Assembly (NCBI GenBank): GCA_045541115.1 | Contig: JAZQIM010000021.1 | Location: forward strand, 62,001 to 126,000 | Direction of reading: 5' to 3' | Origin: Aphodoplasma sp045541115 | GTDB taxonomy: Bacteria > Bacillota > Clostridia > UBA1381 > UMGS1253 | Length of the DNA stretch: 64,000 bases | Shown here: positions 33,083 through 41,075 of the stretch, piece after piece | Layout of the letters: each line of letters starts with the position of its first letter | How positions within the stretch are numbered: the first letter of the stretch is position 1 | Position numbers and translations under genes: made by a program | The notes under the pieces: model-generated | The model's input: only the letters and a program-made list of their open reading frames with translations | What the model was told of the DNA's origin: nothing | Database searches by the model: none

Positions 33083-33110
33083 AGCCGATATCGATTTTAC
33101 GATATCGGCT
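33083..33110. terminator. Bidirectional terminator after the PHP gene
   Basis: An 11-base-pair perfect stem (33083-33093 with 33100-33110). The minus strand runs into a clean T-run; the plus-strand tract is interrupted (TTAGTATTT). Confidence 0.82.
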
Positions 33111-33124
33111 TTAGTATTTACAGA

Positions 33125-33991
33125 TTACTTATTGTACTTAATATATGATCCGGGAGATGCAATTGCTTCTTCTATAGCTTTCATAATCTTAACGGGTGCA
33201 ATAAAGTCGCTTGCCAGGCGCGGCTGCGCGCTGCCTTTAATAACATCTTCGACATAGTGCATTTCCTTTTCATATGCATCTGACAATGTGACACATGCAG
33301 TAAGGTTTTCGGCACCTGCTATAACGCTGTATGTATATTTATTTGTTCTGCAAATCATTACAAGGTTTGCAATCATGCCGTTTTTGTAGTTTAAAATTAC
33401 GTTTACGTTGTCATTGTGTACATTTGCAGTAATCGTATCTATATCATCGCCGAATAAGAAGTTTAAGATTTCGACGAGATGTATTCCGTGAAATGCAATT
33501 CCGCCATACGGATTGTTAAGGCTTGCATATGCGCTTAGAGAAAAGTAATCGACACTTTTTTCGAGCTTTGAAATATCTTCTTTTAACTTAAGTAATTCTG
33601 AAGCGCTCTTTAGTGTTGAGCCGCCAAGCAGGGCTGCATCATATTTTTTTGCATAGTCACAAAGCTTTTTTGCATCTTCTTCATTAAGAGCAATTGGCTT
33701 ATCAATCCATATCGGAGTTTTAGATTCTATAAACGGCTTTGCCTGTGCAAAATGGGCGTTGCCATCGCGTGTTACGATGAATGCGAGGTCAACCTCGCCA
33801 ATCATATCCTCGATGTTTTTGCAGCGCGTTTCGATTCCGTATGTATCCATAACATATGTTGTTCTTTCGTCAAAGCCCGGCTCGCCCCATACGTGAGTGA
33901 ATTTTGCATCAATAACATTATTTTGATTTATAAGTCTGCAAAAAGCTTCGCAGTGGGTACTTTCCGTGCCGACTAAACCTATTTTATACAT
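33125..33991 (-). CDS. Gfo/Idh/MocA-family oxidoreductase
   Basis: A 288-residue dinucleotide-dependent oxidoreductase. The N-terminal Rossmann region begins YKIGLVGTESTH, in which the usual GxGxxG is altered. WIDKPIALNEEDAKKL is the conserved EKP-like motif with D in place of E. GIAFHGIHLVEILNFLFG carries the HxxxxxD/E-type region. Members reduce or oxidise sugars and cyclitols; the substrate is unknown. Start: ATG at 33991 behind AGGAGATG. It lies 23 bases after the secreted stalk-domain gene and shares its transcript. Confidence 0.82.
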   Translation of the reverse strand: MYKIGLVGTESTHCEAFCRLINQNNVIDAKFTHVWGEPGFDERTTYVMDTYGIETRCKNIEDMIGEVDLAFIVTRDGNAHFAQAKPFIESKTPIWIDKPIALNEEDAKKLCDYAKKYDAALLGGSTLKSASELLKLKEDISKLEKSVDYFSLSAYASLNNPYGGIAFHGIHLVEILNFLFGDDIDTITANVHNDNVNVILNYKNGMIANLVMICRTNKYTYSVIAGAENLTACVTLSDAYEKEMHYVEDVIKGSAQPRLASDFIAPVKIMKAIEEAIASPGSYIKYNK

Positions 33992-34014
33992 ATAAACATC
34001 TCCTGTGCTATAAA

Positions 34015-35604
34015 TTATTTGCTTATAATAAAGACAGTTTTTGTATTATCTGCCCAATCGACATCTTTATTAAATATCTCGCTTATAAAACGGATGGGTA
34101 CGAGAGTGCGGTCTTTTACAATTATAGATGGCGAGTCAAGAGTAGCCTCATATATAGCGCCGTCATAGTATGTGATATGCGCTTTGTCAGAGCCTACGGT
34201 CGTCACAATTGTATTTCCCTTCTGGCTTATTGTAATAGTCTTTGTCGCATCATCGTAATCCACAGTAGCGTTTAGTGATTCAGAAATTGCGCGTAGCGGC
34301 ACCATCGTTCTGTTGTTTAATATGACAGGCTCACTGTCAAAAGCGATAAAGTGTCCGTCGATGCAAACTTCTACTCCTTTTTTCTCGAGCGATTCATACG
34401 GATCGCCTTTAGGGGAGAGAAGAGTCTTTTCGCCTTTGTTTAAAAACATATATTTACCGCGAAGGGAATGTGAATTTAAAATCGAAAATGCGCTTGCCTC
34501 ATCTGCCTGATGCCATGTAATATAGTCTGTCGAAATAAGATTTAGTGGTTTTCCGGAAGTGGAAATTCCAAATGCACTACCGTATAATTTAAGCATTTGT
34601 CCGTCAGATAACATAACGCTCGAAGATTCGGTAGTATTTGATGATGTTTTTAAAAGAGATACGCCGCCTGTATTATGTACGCTGTCGTGCCATAAAAATG
34701 CTTCGCATAAGTTATTTTCGTCGTTACATGTCTTGTAAAGTGGCGTATAAAACATATCCGACGCTTCCCAGTTTTTCGTATCAGAGCATTTATACACATC
34801 GAAAAATGTGTCATCGTATATGCTCGCTATATAAAAGCTTCCGTCATAATAAGAGCCAATAGTCGTTGAGTCGACGGGGAGCTTTATAGATGCAAATTCA
34901 TCTGTAAGAGAAGATGTAAAATAGAGCTTTGCGCCTGAAGTTTCTGTTTTTACAGCGCCGTATATGCTTTTTGTTTTGTCGTATGATACATAGTCATATG
35001 GCAGGACGCATAGCGATAAATCATCATTTAATATAGCGCTAACCTTACCATTTTCAGTATTTATGCCGTTTATTATATACATATCGGGATATTTTGATAT
35101 GTTGAACTCGCCGTCCGATATTTTCTTGTCGGAAAGCTTTACCCAGTCTTTAGCATTAAAAGAAAAGTAGAGATATGCGCTTTTATCTTGAGCATTTTCT
35201 TTTTCATATGCTATATATAATTCTCTGTCATAGCTTATAACGGTATCGCGCTTAAATGTGTATAGAAGCTCAAAGTTTGCGCCGTCATATGATTTTACGA
35301 GATAGCCATTATAAAATACGATAAGTGCATCGGAGGACGGCTTTTGGTCGCAAATAATTCTTGCTCCGTCGGATCCGTCAATAAAATGCCATTCTTTTGC
35401 ATTATGTGAATAATAAAGCCCGCCGTCAATACCTGACATATAGTAAACGTTTGATACATAAACAACATTATCCGATAATATGTTTTCTTCGGGATAGTCT
35501 GTCGGGACAACATCAAAATACGTATAATTTTGCGCATAGGCTATATTTGATAATAAAATACATATAATAGTAAAAGCTATAATAAAAACGGTTGTCTTTT
35601 TCAA
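34015..35604 (-). CDS. Secreted protein: Asp-box-like repeats plus two stalk (copper amine oxidase N-like) domains
   Basis: A 529-residue exported protein. Residues 1-24 form a signal peptide (MKKTT, a hydrophobic core, cleavage after AYA). The N-terminal ~370 residues contain repeated S-x-x-x-x-x-W segments (SHNAKEW, SFNAKDW, SDTKNW, STDYITW), suggesting a sialidase-like beta-propeller of unknown ligand. The last ~140 residues hold the copper-amine-oxidase-N-like domain, twice showing the RTMVPLRAISE / RTLVPIRFISE pattern common in Clostridia surface proteins. The start is TTG at 35604 after AAGGAGGG. It has its own promoter and precedes the oxidoreductase gene. Confidence 0.85.
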   Translation of the reverse strand: MKKTTVFIIAFTIICILLSNIAYAQNYTYFDVVPTDYPEENILSDNVVYVSNVYYMSGIDGGLYYSHNAKEWHFIDGSDGARIICDQKPSSDALIVFYNGYLVKSYDGANFELLYTFKRDTVISYDRELYIAYEKENAQDKSAYLYFSFNAKDWVKLSDKKISDGEFNISKYPDMYIINGINTENGKVSAILNDDLSLCVLPYDYVSYDKTKSIYGAVKTETSGAKLYFTSSLTDEFASIKLPVDSTTIGSYYDGSFYIASIYDDTFFDVYKCSDTKNWEASDMFYTPLYKTCNDENNLCEAFLWHDSVHNTGGVSLLKTSSNTTESSSVMLSDGQMLKLYGSAFGISTSGKPLNLISTDYITWHQADEASAFSILNSHSLRGKYMFLNKGEKTLLSPKGDPYESLEKKGVEVCIDGHFIAFDSEPVILNNRTMVPLRAISESLNATVDYDDATKTITISQKGNTIVTTVGSDKAHITYYDGAIYEATLDSPSIIVKDRTLVPIRFISEIFNKDVDWADNTKTVFIISK

Positions 35605-35630
35605 GATACATACCCTCCTTGCTAATGCTT

Positions 35631-35659
35631 ATTCTAGCACAATGTGCCTTCGGTGTCAA
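35631..35659 (-). promoter_or_regulatory. Sigma-A promoter of the stalk-protein/oxidoreductase operon
   Basis: On the minus strand, TTGACA (35654-35659), 17 bases, TAGAAT (35631-35636). The predicted start lies about 20 bases ahead of the TTG start codon. Confidence 0.8.
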
Positions 35660-35729
35660 CGTAATCATAGTTAAATTCGTCGCGGTTTATTTACGTTTTT
35701 TAACAGAGTGTAAATTAGTAAAAATATAC

Positions 35730-35758
35730 TTGCAAAAAAAGCCTGAATAGGTTATAAT
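35730..35758 (+). promoter_or_regulatory. Sigma-A promoter of yajC
   Basis: TTGCAA (35730-35735), 17 bases, TATAAT (35753-35758). A 9-base-pair hairpin (35774-35782 with 35789-35797, one G-U) lies near the 5' end of the leader. Confidence 0.72.
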
Positions 35759-35847
35759 ATCTAATATATTAGAGCGTGTATATTTACTTATGCACGCGGA
35801 TTTAAAAATATTTTATGCCGAAATATGTCGGCGGAATGGAGAATGTT

Positions 35848-36246
35848 ATGTTTGGTATTGTTGCACATGCAGCGCCGGTGGCAGCGGATGGCGGAGCAGC
35901 CGGAATGTCAGGTATTTTTATGATTGTCATAATGTTTGCGATTATGTATTTCCTTCTTATACGTCCGCAGAAGAAAAAGGAAAAGCAGACAAGAGAAATG
36001 ATTGCGGCAATCGTTGTTGGCGATGTTATCACAACTATTGGCGGCATTATGGGCAAGGTTGTAAAGGTTAAGGAAGATGAGATTCTTCTTACAACGGGAA
36101 TGGTTGGAAATCCTGCTGAACGATCAACTATACGTCTTGCAAAATGGGCGATACGCGACGTTGTTAAAAAGGCTGAAAATACAGCTGTAATTGATGAGCC
36201 GCAGGAGGCTGAAGAAGCAGAGCCGGAAGTAAGCGAAGAAAATTAA
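35848..36246 (+). CDS. yajC: Preprotein translocase subunit YajC
   Basis: A 132-residue YajC: an N-terminal transmembrane helix (MSGIFMIVIMFAIMYFLLI), the diagnostic RPQKKKEKQ motif right after it, and the small cytoplasmic domain GDVITTIGGIMGKVVKV. A long acidic tail follows. YajC binds SecDF at the Sec channel; secD and secF are not in this window. The open frame starts at 35815, but GGAG (35838-35841) points to the ATG at 35848. Confidence 0.93.
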   Translation: MFGIVAHAAPVAADGGAAGMSGIFMIVIMFAIMYFLLIRPQKKKEKQTREMIAAIVVGDVITTIGGIMGKVVKVKEDEILLTTGMVGNPAERSTIRLAKWAIRDVVKKAENTAVIDEPQEAEEAEPEVSEEN

Positions 36247-36265
36247 AATTTTTGAATAAAACTGC

Positions 36266-36313
36266 AATACTCCGAATAATGTATAACAGATACGTTATTC
36301 GGGGTATTTTTTT
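36266..36313 (+). terminator. Terminator after yajC
   Basis: A 14-base-pair stem (36266-36279 with 36295-36308, one G-U pair), followed by a T-run to 36313. Confidence 0.88.
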
Positions 36314-36348
36314 ATCTTCAAAAAATTATCAAACACAGGGAGGATAAT

Positions 36349-36768
36349 ATGAAAAATGTTACAGCTGTTTCGGAAGAAAAAAATACAGCAAAAAAAATGG
36401 GCGCTGTATTTAAAGGCGCCATTATTGCGATTATAATAAGTGTTTTACTCTTTTTAGTTTTAGCGCTTGTTATGCTATATACTCCGTTGCCGCAGCAATC
36501 CGTTGGCCCGACTGCCGCTGCGATAAGTCTTCTTTGTGTGTTTTTGGGAGCATATTTATGCGCAAAGGCCTTGGGTGAAAAAGGATGGCTGTGGGGAAGT
36601 GTGTGCGGACTTATTTATTATATTATTTTATATATCAGTGCACTTAGCGCAGTAAAAGAGTTTAATTTTTCGATAAAGACGCTTATTATGATTATAATAG
36701 GAATGCTTACAGGAATGCTTGGCGGAATATGGGCAGTAAACAGTGGGGCAAAGAAAAGACGAAGATAA
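36349..36768 (+). CDS. TIGR04086 family membrane protein
   Basis: A 139-residue protein with four hydrophobic helices (starting near residues 22, 57, 84 and 111) and a basic C-terminus. The spacing and the GxxxG-containing last helix (IGMLTGMLGGIWAVNSG) match TIGR04086, a Clostridia family of unknown function usually placed next to yajC, as here. Start: ATG at 36349 behind GGGAGG. A terminator lies between it and yajC, so it may rely on partial read-through. No promoter was recognised in the 35-base gap. Confidence 0.8.
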   Translation: MKNVTAVSEEKNTAKKMGAVFKGAIIAIIISVLLFLVLALVMLYTPLPQQSVGPTAAAISLLCVFLGAYLCAKALGEKGWLWGSVCGLIYYIILYISALSAVKEFNFSIKTLIMIIIGMLTGMLGGIWAVNSGAKKRRR

Positions 36769-36776
36769 AGATATAA

Positions 36777-36808
36777 AAGCCGCAACATCGTATACGGTGC
36801 TGCGACTT
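36777..36808. terminator. Bidirectional hairpin terminator
   Basis: A 14-position stem with two mismatches (36777-36790 with 36795-36808) and T-rich flanks. It separates the convergent TIGR04086 and helicase-loader genes. Confidence 0.8.
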
Positions 36809-36812
36809 TTTA

Positions 36813-37805
36813 TTATTTAAACATTTTTTTAAGTCTTATGTCAGAGCCAAAAAAGCGAACCGGAATAAAATGTTCAAGTATGCGCGAATGAAGACGCTCG
36901 GAATATACTTTTGCGATTTCACCTATCGAGTAATTTGTGCTTATTACCATTTTCTTGCCTGAAAGTATCCTGTCATTTACTAGCTCAAACAGATATGAAA
37001 CAGATTGTGAGTTTACCGCTTCGCTGCCCAAATCATCGATTATAAGAAGGTCGCACTCATTTAATTTTCCAAGCTCTGCTCTGCCTTCTTCGGCGCTCAC
37101 TCTGCCAAACATATAGTCAGAGTAATATGAAAAAAGTTTTGCACTGCTGTGATATACTACGCTATATCCTTTGTCGATAAGCTCTTTTGCGATGCACGTT
37201 GACAAAAATGTTTTGCCGAGCCCAACACCGCCATAGAAGAATAAGCTATCATGTGATGACGAGAATGTGTCGGTAAAATGCTTGCATATCGAAAGGGCTT
37301 CGCCCATTGCTTCTTTTTGTGATATGCCTGTTTGTGAATCAACTTCGTCGCCAAAGAGCGAAATGTCAAATTTATCAAAACCCTGCGTTTCAAATAAATT
37401 AAACAAATTCGATTTTTTATACATCTCTTTTTTGAGTTTTGCGTTAAAGCATTCACACGGCTTTGATTCAACATATCCCGTATCCTTGCATATCGGGCAA
37501 GTGTATTTAACGTCTGTATAATCTGCACTGTAGCCTGCCTCTTCAAGAGTACGTGCGCGAAGAGCAGATAGCATCTGCATACTATCTTTTAAATCGCGGG
37601 CTATTTGCTCGCTTCTTTGAGGGTTATTAAGAATTTCGAGAGCAGCGCTGCTGCCGGTTTGTGTAATTTTCTCATCTATTTTTCTTATATCATCGCATTT
37701 TTCATATATTTCATTTAGCCGTTTCTTACTCTCGCTTAGATTTGTGAGTCTTGTTGCTTCGTATTCGGCGAGAATTTTTTTATATACATCTTGTTCGCGA
37801 GCCAT
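36813..37805 (-). CDS. DnaC/DnaI-like ATP-binding helicase loader
   Basis: A 330-residue AAA+ loader for the replicative helicase. A zinc-binding region CPICKDTGYVESKPCECF is at ~106-123, as in DnaI. Walker A is FYGGVGLGKTFL, Walker B is LLIIDDLGSE, and sensor 1 is VISTNYS. The N-terminal helical part would contact DnaB/DnaC helicase. Start: ATG at 37805 after AAAGGAG, 5 bases behind the dnaD-like gene, so the two are coupled. The pairing supports a primosome role. Confidence 0.92.
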   Translation of the reverse strand: MAREQDVYKKILAEYEATRLTNLSESKKRLNEIYEKCDDIRKIDEKITQTGSSAALEILNNPQRSEQIARDLKDSMQMLSALRARTLEEAGYSADYTDVKYTCPICKDTGYVESKPCECFNAKLKKEMYKKSNLFNLFETQGFDKFDISLFGDEVDSQTGISQKEAMGEALSICKHFTDTFSSSHDSLFFYGGVGLGKTFLSTCIAKELIDKGYSVVYHSSAKLFSYYSDYMFGRVSAEEGRAELGKLNECDLLIIDDLGSEAVNSQSVSYLFELVNDRILSGKKMVISTNYSIGEIAKVYSERLHSRILEHFIPVRFFGSDIRLKKMFK

Positions 37806-37810
37806 AATGA

Positions 37811-38800
37811 TTACTCCTTTCCAAGCCGGTCTTTAAGTTTTTTTCGTGCGAGAACGTCAAGTTCATCATAGTTGTATCTGCCGGAATTATATACGCTCAA
37901 ATTATTTTTGGCCGGTTTATTTTGCTGTGGCGTTTGCTTTTGTTCGTTTTGTTCACTGTATCTCTTTAAGCTGTCCTGCGCCTGTTTTACTGTTTTTATG
38001 TTTTCATCGTCCCACGAGATGAGGACTTTGTTTATGTACGCCATCGAAAATTTTCCTGTTTTTGAAATTGAATAATCATAAGCGTAGGATGCAAGCTCGC
38101 CAGATATGCCTCGTGCATACCATGAGTCAATGTATTTAGATTCACTAGCGCCAAGGCGTCTGTCATCTATGCCAAACAGCTTTTGTATTTTATAAACATA
38201 GCTTCTTTTGTAGTTTTGATGCTTTATATATTCTTCGGCATCATCTACGGTTGAAATGCCCATTTCGTGCCACGAAACCGCAACTTTTTCTATGTAGCTT
38301 ATGTTCTTTTTGCCAAGCTCTGCGCAGTATTCAAGGAGACGAAGTATCACGCCGATATCCATTCCGAGCCAATCGTATAAAGAGTAGAGCTTTTCGATCG
38401 CCTGATACGACAAAAGTCTGCCAAGTATTTTTTGTGCTATGTTAAGCATATCGGATAAGTTTTTATCGGAATTTATTATCGCACCTACTTCTCCGGGTAA
38501 ATACTCTTTTTTCTCTTCGATTGGATCTGCTTTAAACTCAAGAGCATTTATTGTTATAAGACCGTTTGCACCAAGCTTTATTATGCCGTCTCGTGCAAGC
38601 AAAACAGCATTGTCACGAGCTAAGCTTACATCGATGTTTAGTGCATCGCTTATTGTTTGCAAATCAGTTTTGCCGTTATTTTTCCCGGCAAGATATTTGG
38701 CAAATATGTATATTTTAATTTGTATTTCAGTAAGCCCCGGCATTATTTCAAGAAGAAATTTTTCTTCTAAAAAGACGCCGCTACCCTTCATGTATGCCAT
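37811..38800 (-). CDS. dnaD: DnaD-domain replication initiation protein
   Basis: A 329-residue protein with an N-terminal winged-helix-like region (KFLLEIMPGLTEIQIKIYIFAKYL) and two DnaD/DnaB2 domains. Each contains the helical pattern ending in W-x-x-x-x-I-x-T-x-x-x-A: WHEMGISTVDDAEEY and WDDENIKTVKQAQ. These recruit the helicase loader at origins and restart sites. A Q/K-rich linker leads to the YNYDELDVLARKKL tail. The frame starts at 38833, but AAGGAG fits the ATG at 38800. It forms a two-gene operon with the loader gene. Confidence 0.9.
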   Translation of the reverse strand: MAYMKGSGVFLEEKFLLEIMPGLTEIQIKIYIFAKYLAGKNNGKTDLQTISDALNIDVSLARDNAVLLARDGIIKLGANGLITINALEFKADPIEEKKEYLPGEVGAIINSDKNLSDMLNIAQKILGRLLSYQAIEKLYSLYDWLGMDIGVILRLLEYCAELGKKNISYIEKVAVSWHEMGISTVDDAEEYIKHQNYKRSYVYKIQKLFGIDDRRLGASESKYIDSWYARGISGELASYAYDYSISKTGKFSMAYINKVLISWDDENIKTVKQAQDSLKRYSEQNEQKQTPQQNKPAKNNLSVYNSGRYNYDELDVLARKKLKDRLGKE

Positions 38801-38842
38801 TTTTTTCTCCTTATATAAATAGTACATTTTCACTATATCGTA

Positions 38843-38851
38843 ATTATAACA
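38843..38851 (-). promoter_or_regulatory. Extended -10 promoter of the dnaD operon
   Basis: On the minus strand, TGT-TATAAT (38843-38851), an extended -10 element. The -35 position reads TGTAAT at 17 bases, which is weak. The start would be about 37 bases ahead of the ATG. Confidence 0.55.
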
Positions 38852-38935
38852 TATTGAAAATGAAAATTACAGTATTATTTTATTATTTTTCGGATTTTAT
38901 TTTAAGTTGTGCCGATATATTAAAAAAACAAATAA

Positions 38936-38958
38936 AAAAACGGCATCAGCCGTCTTTT
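38936..38958 (-). terminator. Terminator of the 46-residue gene
   Basis: ACGGC and GCCGT (38940-38944 with 38949-38953) with an ATCA loop. On the minus strand it is followed by T7. Confidence 0.75.
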
Positions 38959-38963
38959 TCACG

Positions 38964-39104
38964 CTATCTTTCAGAGTGATTTTTTATATTTTCTCCCGCA
39001 AAAATCAAGTCATCAATATCTTTAGCATCGCCGTTTGTTTCACATAAGCTTTTTTTTAATTCGAGCAAATAATCGCAAGCATATTGTTCGTTTTCTGATG
39101 TCAT
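38964..39104 (-). CDS. Unrecognised 46-residue protein behind a sporulation-type promoter
   Basis: ATG at 39104 follows CAGGTGA at 6 bases, and the frame ends at TAG (38964-38966). The 46 residues are acidic and hydrophilic, with an N-terminal MTSENEQYACDYLLELKK helix, a DIDDLIFAGENI segment and two cysteines (positions 10 and 21). There is no membrane segment, and I do not recognise the family. It has its own promoter and terminator and fills the gap between dnaD and proS. The good ribosome-binding site and the clean transcription unit are the reasons for calling it a gene. Confidence 0.62.
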   Translation of the reverse strand: MTSENEQYACDYLLELKKSLCETNGDAKDIDDLIFAGENIKNHSER

Positions 39105-39125
39105 ATTTTTCACCTGCCTTCATAT

Positions 39126-39154
39126 ATTATATGCACATTTTCGTGTAAATATTT
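39126..39154 (-). promoter_or_regulatory. Candidate mother-cell (sigma-E/K type) promoter
   Basis: On the minus strand, AAATATT (39148-39154), 14 bases, CATATAAT (39126-39133). This fits the sigma-E pattern KMATATT-N14-CATACAMT with one mismatch in each element. The -10 also fits the sigma-K form CATAnnnTA. No good sigma-A pair with proper spacing was seen. Confidence 0.5.
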
Positions 39155-39195
39155 TATATGTTATTATATGCGGTGAAAAATTTTTTGATAAAAAA

Positions 39196-39220
39196 AGCTG
39201 CGACAATGGCTGTCGCAGCT
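39196..39220 (-). terminator. Terminator of proS
   Basis: A perfect 10-base-pair stem (AGCTGCGACA with TGTCGCAGCT) and a 5-base loop, followed by T6 on the minus strand. Confidence 0.93.
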
Positions 39221-39232
39221 ACATAAATTTTA

Positions 39233-40936
39233 TTACATCATACTGTTTACAAGCTTTAAAACTTCATCTATGGCGTCTTCTTTTCTTACATTCATCTTAA
39301 CACTCTTGTCGCGAGTTGCAATTTCAATTTCGCCATTTGCAAGTCCTCTTTGGCTTACAATCACGCGAACCGGCACACCTAAAAGGTCTGCATCGGCAAA
39401 CTGAATTCCTGCCGCTGCCTTTCTGTCATCAAGAACGACGGAGAGGCGATTGTCAAGAAGCTTTTTGTAAATTTCTTCCGAGGCTGCTTTTACTTCTTCG
39501 TTTTGATTGTTAAGCGAGCAGATATGTACCTGCCACGGAGCGACGCTCATAGGCCAGATTGGGCCGTAATCGTCGTGATTATCTTCGATTATACTTGCAA
39601 GCAATCTTCCTACACCGATGCCGTAACAGCCCATTATTGGTGTCTGACGTTCGCCGTTTGCATCAATATATTCCATGTGCATACTCTTTGAATATTTTGT
39701 ACCGAGCTGGAATATGTTTCCGACTTCAATACCGCGCTCAAGAGAGATTGGCTTTCCGCATTTCGGGCATATACCGCCGTCAACAACCTTTGCTACATCG
39801 TCATACTTTTCTGCTTTGACATCGCGGCCCATGCATACGCCGGAGAGATGGTAGTTTTCCTTGTTTGCGCCGCATACAAGGTCATTTTCGTCACGGAGCG
39901 ATTCGTCGTATATAACATCGCAATCACTTGTAAGATTATATGGCCCTATAAAGCCGAATGTGATGTCGGTGCTTTCGTAATCTGTGTACGGATATACATT
40001 CGAGCCGATTACGCGCTTAAGTTTAGCTTCGTTTACTTCAAGGTCGCCACGGATAAATACGATAAGAGGTTTTGTCGAGTTATCTGTTGCAAACACGGTT
40101 GCTTTTATTGTATTTGACGCATCCGTATTAAACTTTGCCGCGATAGAATCGATGTCCTTCATATCAGGCGTATATACCTCTTCGATTTCGCTTTCGGCTT
40201 TGCCTCTGTTTTTGTGTACGCTCTTTGCGATTTCCATGTTTGCGCTGTATCCGCACGACTTACATATTACGAGCGAATCTTCACCAAACTCATTTATAAG
40301 CATAAATTCGTGAGCAATGTTTCCGCCCATCATGCCTGAATCGGAGTAGACAGATATAACATTTTTAAGACCTGCGCGCGCATAGATTTTTTCGTATGCC
40401 TCGTGGCAACGCATGTAATATGATTTAAGGTCATCGAGCGATGTGTGGAATGAATAGGCATCCTTCATAGTAAATTCGCGCACACGAATAAGTCCTCCGC
40501 GGCTTCGTGGTTCGTCGCGGAATTTTGTTTGTATTTGATATATCATAAATGGGTATTTTGTATATGATAAAGCTTCGCTGCGTGAAAGATGAACGGCAGC
40601 TTCTTCATGTGTCATACCTAAAAGCATGTCCATGCCTGCGCGGTCTTTTATTCGCATAAGCTCGCTTCCGACGCTTTCCCAGCGTCCTGATTCTTTCCAT
40701 AGCTCTGCCGGAAGAACGACGGGCATAAGCACTTCCTGACCATCGATTGCATCCATTTCTTCGCGGATAATATTTTCAATTTTATCAACGATTTTTTTCG
40801 CCGGCGGCAAAAGGGAATAGACACCGTTTGCAACCTGACGCATATAGCCGCCGCGCAAAAGGAAAATATGGCTCGGCATTGCTGCGTCAGCAGGCTTTTC
40901 TTTAAAACGCTCGCCTAAAAGACGACTCATCAACAT
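39233..40936 (-). CDS. proS: Prolyl-tRNA synthetase (bacterial type)
   Basis: A 567-residue class II synthetase charging tRNA-Pro. Motif 2 is FRDEPRSRGGLIRVREFTMKD and motif 3 falls near GIGVGRLLASIIEDNHDD. The long insertion between motifs 2 and 3 (about residues 220-400) corresponds to the editing domain of bacterial ProRS. The C-terminal anticodon-binding domain contains VVLDDRKAAAGIQFADADLLG. The frame is open from 40960, but AAAGGAAG fits the ATG at 40936. It has its own promoter and terminator. Confidence 0.96.
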   Translation of the reverse strand: MLMSRLLGERFKEKPADAAMPSHIFLLRGGYMRQVANGVYSLLPPAKKIVDKIENIIREEMDAIDGQEVLMPVVLPAELWKESGRWESVGSELMRIKDRAGMDMLLGMTHEEAAVHLSRSEALSYTKYPFMIYQIQTKFRDEPRSRGGLIRVREFTMKDAYSFHTSLDDLKSYYMRCHEAYEKIYARAGLKNVISVYSDSGMMGGNIAHEFMLINEFGEDSLVICKSCGYSANMEIAKSVHKNRGKAESEIEEVYTPDMKDIDSIAAKFNTDASNTIKATVFATDNSTKPLIVFIRGDLEVNEAKLKRVIGSNVYPYTDYESTDITFGFIGPYNLTSDCDVIYDESLRDENDLVCGANKENYHLSGVCMGRDVKAEKYDDVAKVVDGGICPKCGKPISLERGIEVGNIFQLGTKYSKSMHMEYIDANGERQTPIMGCYGIGVGRLLASIIEDNHDDYGPIWPMSVAPWQVHICSLNNQNEEVKAASEEIYKKLLDNRLSVVLDDRKAAAGIQFADADLLGVPVRVIVSQRGLANGEIEIATRDKSVKMNVRKEDAIDEVLKLVNSMM

Positions 40937-40973
40937 ATTAAAACTTCCTTTCATATGCAAATAAACTCTAAAT

Positions 40974-41003
40974 ATTATATCACTAAAGGTATAATCTTGT
41001 CAA
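40974..41003 (-). promoter_or_regulatory. Sigma-A promoter of proS
   Basis: On the minus strand, TTGACA (40998-41003), 18 bases, TATAAT (40974-40979). Confidence 0.8.
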
Positions 41004-41030
41004 TGTAAAACGGAAAAACAAACACAATAA

Positions 41031-41060
41031 AAAGACACACAAAAGCTTTTGTGTGTCTTT
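41031..41060 (-). terminator. Terminator of rhaB
   Basis: A 30-base perfect inverted repeat centred at 41045/41046, followed on the minus strand by TTTATTG. Confidence 0.88.
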
Positions 41061-41075
41061 GATATTATAAGCATA

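Noticed and set aside
34313..34510. Antisense open frames within larger genes (here and, for example, 4215-4520, 18786-19409, 46289-46903)
   Set aside because: They lie opposite well-supported coding regions and have no ribosome-binding sites or recognisable proteins.
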